In this document: positions 13,458 to 15,836 of the stretch, one piece after another
How the letters are laid out: the number at the start of each line of letters is the position of its first letter
Numbering within the stretch: the first letter of the stretch is position 1
Assembly (NCBI GenBank): GCA_964569295.1
Contig: CAZMVU010000106.1
Location: 1 to 15,836 of the forward strand
Length of the DNA: 15,836 nt
From: CAZMVU01 sp964569295
GTDB taxonomy: Bacteria; Hydrogenedentota; Hydrogenedentia; Hydrogenedentales; JAGMZX01
Direction of reading: 5' to 3'
The notes under the pieces: model-generated
The model's input: the letters and a program-made list of their open reading frames with translations, nothing else
Told to the model about the DNA's origin: nothing
Databases searched by the model: none
Program-made: the position numbers and the translations under genes

Positions 13458-15230
13458 TCAGCCGCGCAGACTCGCGTCGAGGATTTCGAGGAAGCGCGCC
13501 ACGTGTTCGTCGTAGTGGTTGCCAGTGGTGCGCCGCACCTGGGCAATGACAAGGTCGTGGTCGAGGTCAACGCGGAGAATGCACCCCGAAGCGGAGCCGT
13601 GCCCCACGACATTCTTGCTCAGCAGCCAGCCCCTGTTGTCGGGAGCCGGCTCGCGCATCCATACCAGGCCCACGCCCCACTCGGTGTTTTTCCACTCCTT
13701 CTGGTCGCCGAGGCCGGGGAAGAAGCGGGAGAGCGGGCGCGGCAAGAGGCGGTCGAACGTCGCGGGCGAGTAAAACAACTGGTCGCCGTAGGCGCCGCGA
13801 TTGGCCATGAGCTGGCCGATCGTGGCGAGGTCACGGGCGTTGAACGCCATCGAAAACCCCAGATCGAAGAAGGGGATCTCGTCAAGGCCGAGCGGGCGAA
13901 ACAAGTGCTCGTGAAACAGGCGCACGAAGCTTTTCCCGCTCACGAGTTCCATGACCTTGGCGGCCAGGTCATAACCCATGCCGTTGTAGCGATGGACGCG
14001 GCCGGGCGCCAGATAGTCGATGCCGTTGGCGATAACGTTTTCGAGGTACGGGTTGCGCATGCCGCCCCAGATGCCATGGCCGTCGAGGCCCGTGGTGTGT
14101 GTGAAGCAGTGGCGCAGGGTGATCGCCTGGCCGCCTTCGGTGGGAAATTCGGGGAAGTAGCGGCCTACCGGATCGTCGAGATCGATCAGGTTCTGGTCCA
14201 TGAACAGGGCGAACATCTGCCCGCAGATGGCTTTGGTGATCGATGCCACACGAAACTGGGCGTCCAGCGGAACCGGCCCGTCGAAGGTGCGGCCCACGGC
14301 CTCGTGATACACGATGATCCCGCGCCGCGCCACGAGCGTCACGAATGGTTCGCCGCTGCGCATGTACCAGGTCTGGCACAGTTCCGCAAGGCGCTCGGCC
14401 GTGCCGGATTCGACACCGGCCTCGTGCGCGGTTCCCTCGCGCAGCCTGGGCGCGGGGCGCGTGAGCTGCCGGGGCAAGGCGGGGGTCGGCGCCGTCACGG
14501 GCGCCATGCCCATGCGTTGGCGCTTGATGGCAAGGTGATGTTCGTCGTGCAGCACTTCCGCGTGCTCGGTGAACAGGGGCGCGCGCTCCAGCGGCTCCAT
14601 CTCGGTGAGGCCGGCCAGCAGAATGGCGCCTTCTTCTTCCATCATGAGGCCGCGCACGAACTCCTCGGCAATTTTGCCGGTAAAATGCGGGGCCTGCTCG
14701 TCCCACACCCGGCGGCGAATGGGGCTGGCGGGCAGATACTCGATGGTGACCTCGGGCAATGCCTGCAGCTCGGGGCGCCAGTCGGCCGGGCGTGCGTAAA
14801 ACGTGCGGCCGCGGCGCACCACCATGCCGTTGGGCGCAACGCCCTCGAGGACGACCGCATACCGGCCGGGGGCCGACGCTTTTTCCACCGGGTTGAGATC
14901 GGCGTCGTACCAGTGCGCCTCGAGGGGAAAGCCGCCGAGGACACGCTCGACCAGGGTGGGCGATCCCCAATCCAGGGAAAAGAACGCGCTATCTTCTTTC
15001 AGCCGGAAGCCGCGTCCTTCCGTGGGCCGGATGCGCTGGTTTTGAAATTCGATGAGCGCCTTCATATTCGCGTCACCGCCGGCGGCGGACAGATTGGCCT
15101 CACCGGGTGCACGAAGCTGGGGGGTGTGGTGCGCGGGTGCGGCATCTGGTGCCGGGGTGCCGCAGCCCGAGAAACCCCACCAGACAACGGCAAGAATCAG
15201 GGAACAGCCATACAAGCGGTAAGCGTTCAT
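13458..15230 (-). CDS. Lipoprotein of the serine beta-lactamase/esterase (class C, PF00144-type) family
   Basis: The 590-residue product starts with a lipoprotein signal, ending FSGC with Cys23 as the likely lipidated residue. Residues 24-270 are an unrecognised region with a Pro-rich linker (about 243-263). From about 280 a beta-lactamase-like domain follows: ARRGIIVYHEAVG, FRVASITKAICGQMF with S330-x-x-K333, THTTGLDGHG, RYNGMGYDLAAK with Tyr415, LFRPLGLDEIPFFD and VVGHGSASGCILRVD (HGS 544-546). The second motif is normally Y-S/A-N; here it is Y-N-G, so the Asn is missing from its usual place. It could be an esterase, a peptidase or a carboxypeptidase rather than an antibiotic-resistance enzyme. 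ATG 15230 has AAGGAG about 13 bases upstream, slightly distant. An upstream frame to 15290 has no signal-like start. It is probably envelope-located. Confidence 0.9.
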   Translation of the reverse strand: MNAYRLYGCSLILAVVWWGFSGCGTPAPDAAPAHHTPQLRAPGEANLSAAGGDANMKALIEFQNQRIRPTEGRGFRLKEDSAFFSLDWGSPTLVERVLGGFPLEAHWYDADLNPVEKASAPGRYAVVLEGVAPNGMVVRRGRTFYARPADWRPELQALPEVTIEYLPASPIRRRVWDEQAPHFTGKIAEEFVRGLMMEEEGAILLAGLTEMEPLERAPLFTEHAEVLHDEHHLAIKRQRMGMAPVTAPTPALPRQLTRPAPRLREGTAHEAGVESGTAERLAELCQTWYMRSGEPFVTLVARRGIIVYHEAVGRTFDGPVPLDAQFRVASITKAICGQMFALFMDQNLIDLDDPVGRYFPEFPTEGGQAITLRHCFTHTTGLDGHGIWGGMRNPYLENVIANGIDYLAPGRVHRYNGMGYDLAAKVMELVSGKSFVRLFHEHLFRPLGLDEIPFFDLGFSMAFNARDLATIGQLMANRGAYGDQLFYSPATFDRLLPRPLSRFFPGLGDQKEWKNTEWGVGLVWMREPAPDNRGWLLSKNVVGHGSASGCILRVDLDHDLVIAQVRRTTGNHYDEHVARFLEILDASLRG

Positions 15231-15536
15231 CTTCGTGCAGGGTCTCCTTCCATAGCCCGTTAGCTTGCCACAACGCGCGGCACGGCGCAAAGAAACCCGG
15301 CGCCGTTCTCAATTCTCGACGGGAACCGGTTTCTTCTTGGAATGATCGGGTTATTGCACACCGCAGAGATCGAATTGGGGGGTGGCGCGTGACCGGGCTC
15401 GTATCGACAACGCCAACCATGCCGGTGTAGGCGGTTCCGACGGATGGGCGCTGCGCTATGAGAATGGGGATGGCGGCAGGGGGCTGGAATCTCTTACGTA
15501 CGCAATCAGGCTGGATGCCAACTGCGGGGAGCAGCT

Positions 15537-15705
15537 TCACGAGCTGATCATGCCGCGCTGCCGCAGCTCTTGCCAGATTGGCCGGAAGTGGCGTGCAAAC
15601 AAGTCCACCAGTTCTGTGTCGCCCTGCTGCTTTTAGTGCCTTAGGCACTGACTCGTATAAAGAACAACAAGAAGCTATTCGGGCACCTTGTGTAAGCTCT
15701 AGCAC
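15537..15705 (-). pseudogene. Possible C-terminal remnant of an unknown gene
   Basis: Reading the minus strand from 15632 to the stop at 15537 gives a protein-like, amphipathic sequence (KQQGDTELVDLFARHF, then RPIWQELRQRGMISS) with no usable start. The frame above it is closed by TAA at 15633-15635. In the adjacent frame from 15705, the text reads YESVPKALK up to an AAAA run. Removing one A would join the two into a smooth reading frame, suggesting a one-base frameshift in a decayed gene tail next to the palindromic element. The family is not recognised, and the upstream part would be displaced by the palindrome at 15706. Confidence 0.3.
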
Positions 15706-15801
15706 GGCTGTTTCTTAGGGCCAACGGCCCGCACCATACCAGCCTGGGCCGCAGGCCCAGGCTGGTATGGTGCCGCGCCTTCGGCGCTCCGGAAACACGC
15801 C
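15706..15801. repeat. Four-stem palindromic element (cloverleaf-like) with three-base loops
   Basis: Three consecutive hairpins each close on a three-base loop. Arm I is GGGCC-AAC-GGCCC (15718-15730). Arm II is a perfect 20-bp stem, 15731-15750 with 15754-15773, loop GCA. Arm III is GCGCC-TTC-GGCGC (15775-15787). They are enclosed by an outer stem of GGC and TGTTTC (15706-15714) pairing with GAAACA and GCC (15792-15801), with one bulged C at 15798 and an optional T-G pair. The whole is a folded cross or cloverleaf of 96 bases in non-coding DNA. It has no tRNA features and no trailing T-run for a terminator. It may be a REP/BIME-like or miniature mobile element, or a structured RNA. Confidence 0.8.
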
Positions 15802-15836
15802 CAAGCTCCAAATCCCAAGCCGTCCTGAACCACGAA

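Larger units (their letters stand above)
15231..15836. other. 606-base region without an intact gene at the window end
   Basis: Upstream of the lipoprotein gene there is no intact coding frame. It contains a decayed coding remnant (15537-15705, minus), a 6-bp hairpin with a three-base loop (AGTGCC-TTA-GGCACT, 15635-15649) and the multi-arm palindrome 15706-15801. The final 35 bases show nothing. The lipoprotein promoter should lie near 15240-15300, but no clear boxes are seen. Confidence 0.5.

Noticed and set aside
13458..15230. Antibiotic-resistance beta-lactamase
   Set aside because: The domain belongs to the wide serine hydrolase family; the second motif is altered and there is a large N-terminal extension, so resistance cannot be claimed.
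13356..15263. A 635-codon open frame on the plus strand opposite the lipoprotein gene
   Set aside because: It is antisense to a gene with a signal peptide and catalytic motifs; its product is repetitive in Gly/Ala/Arg/His with no recognisable domain. Long antisense frames are expected in GC-rich DNA.
15100..15705. A 201-codon minus-strand frame overlapping the lipoprotein start
   Set aside because: It overlaps the lipoprotein signal region in another frame and has no recognisable domain; only its first codons may be part of the decayed remnant described.
15706..15801. tRNA or tRNA-like gene because of the cloverleaf form
   Set aside because: Stem lengths and loops are wrong: a 20-bp arm, three-base loops, no anticodon or T-loop sequence and no CCA-type end.

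Overview
This is a GC-rich bacterial chromosomal segment with dense genes on both strands. The lineage cannot be fixed from the sequence alone. The Tat-targeted Gfo/Idh/MocA oxidoreductase, the stand-alone beta-lactamase-like lipoprotein and the general gene style resemble uncultured Hydrogenedentota or Planctomycetes/PVC-type bacteria; this is inference. No phage, insertion sequence, CRISPR array, rRNA or tRNA was seen.

Layout. (1) 112-984 (+) is murB (cell-wall precursor synthesis), convergent with the next block and only two bases from it. (2) 987-6799 is all on the minus strand and, in transcription order, reads aroF (DAHP synthase with N-terminal regulatory domain), scpB (chromosome segregation), rluB-type pseudouridine synthase, a 462-base gap, aroA (EPSP synthase), and a fused shikimate kinase-chorismate synthase. 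(3) 6953-9950 (+) reads rsmE (16S rRNA methyltransferase), a possible 25-codon leader ORF, two tandem HIT-family genes, aroE (shikimate dehydrogenase) and a 65-residue small protein. (4) A 15-bp perfect hairpin at 9988-10033 separates this from a second minus-strand block: Gfo/Idh/MocA oxidoreductase (10068-11330), GT2 membrane glycosyltransferase (11415-12383), Nudix hydrolase (12811-13344) and a large lipoprotein of the serine beta-lactamase/esterase fold (13458-15230). (5) 15231-15836 has no intact gene. It holds a decayed coding fragment and a striking multi-arm palindrome.

How the genes fit together. Five shikimate-pathway activities lie within 9 kb: DAHP synthase, shikimate dehydrogenase, shikimate kinase, EPSP synthase and chorismate synthase. 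Only 3-dehydroquinate synthase and dehydratase are missing. DAHP synthase carries the allosteric-type N-terminal domain, so flux into the pathway is probably feedback controlled. The last block looks like unlinked envelope and carbohydrate functions.

The most unusual items are the four-stem palindromic element at 15706-15801 with three-base hairpin loops and its apparent partial relative after rsmE, the shikimate kinase-chorismate synthase fusion with altered kinase motifs, and the leader ORF whose stop codon overlaps the first HIT start. I did not identify a clearly new multi-gene system.
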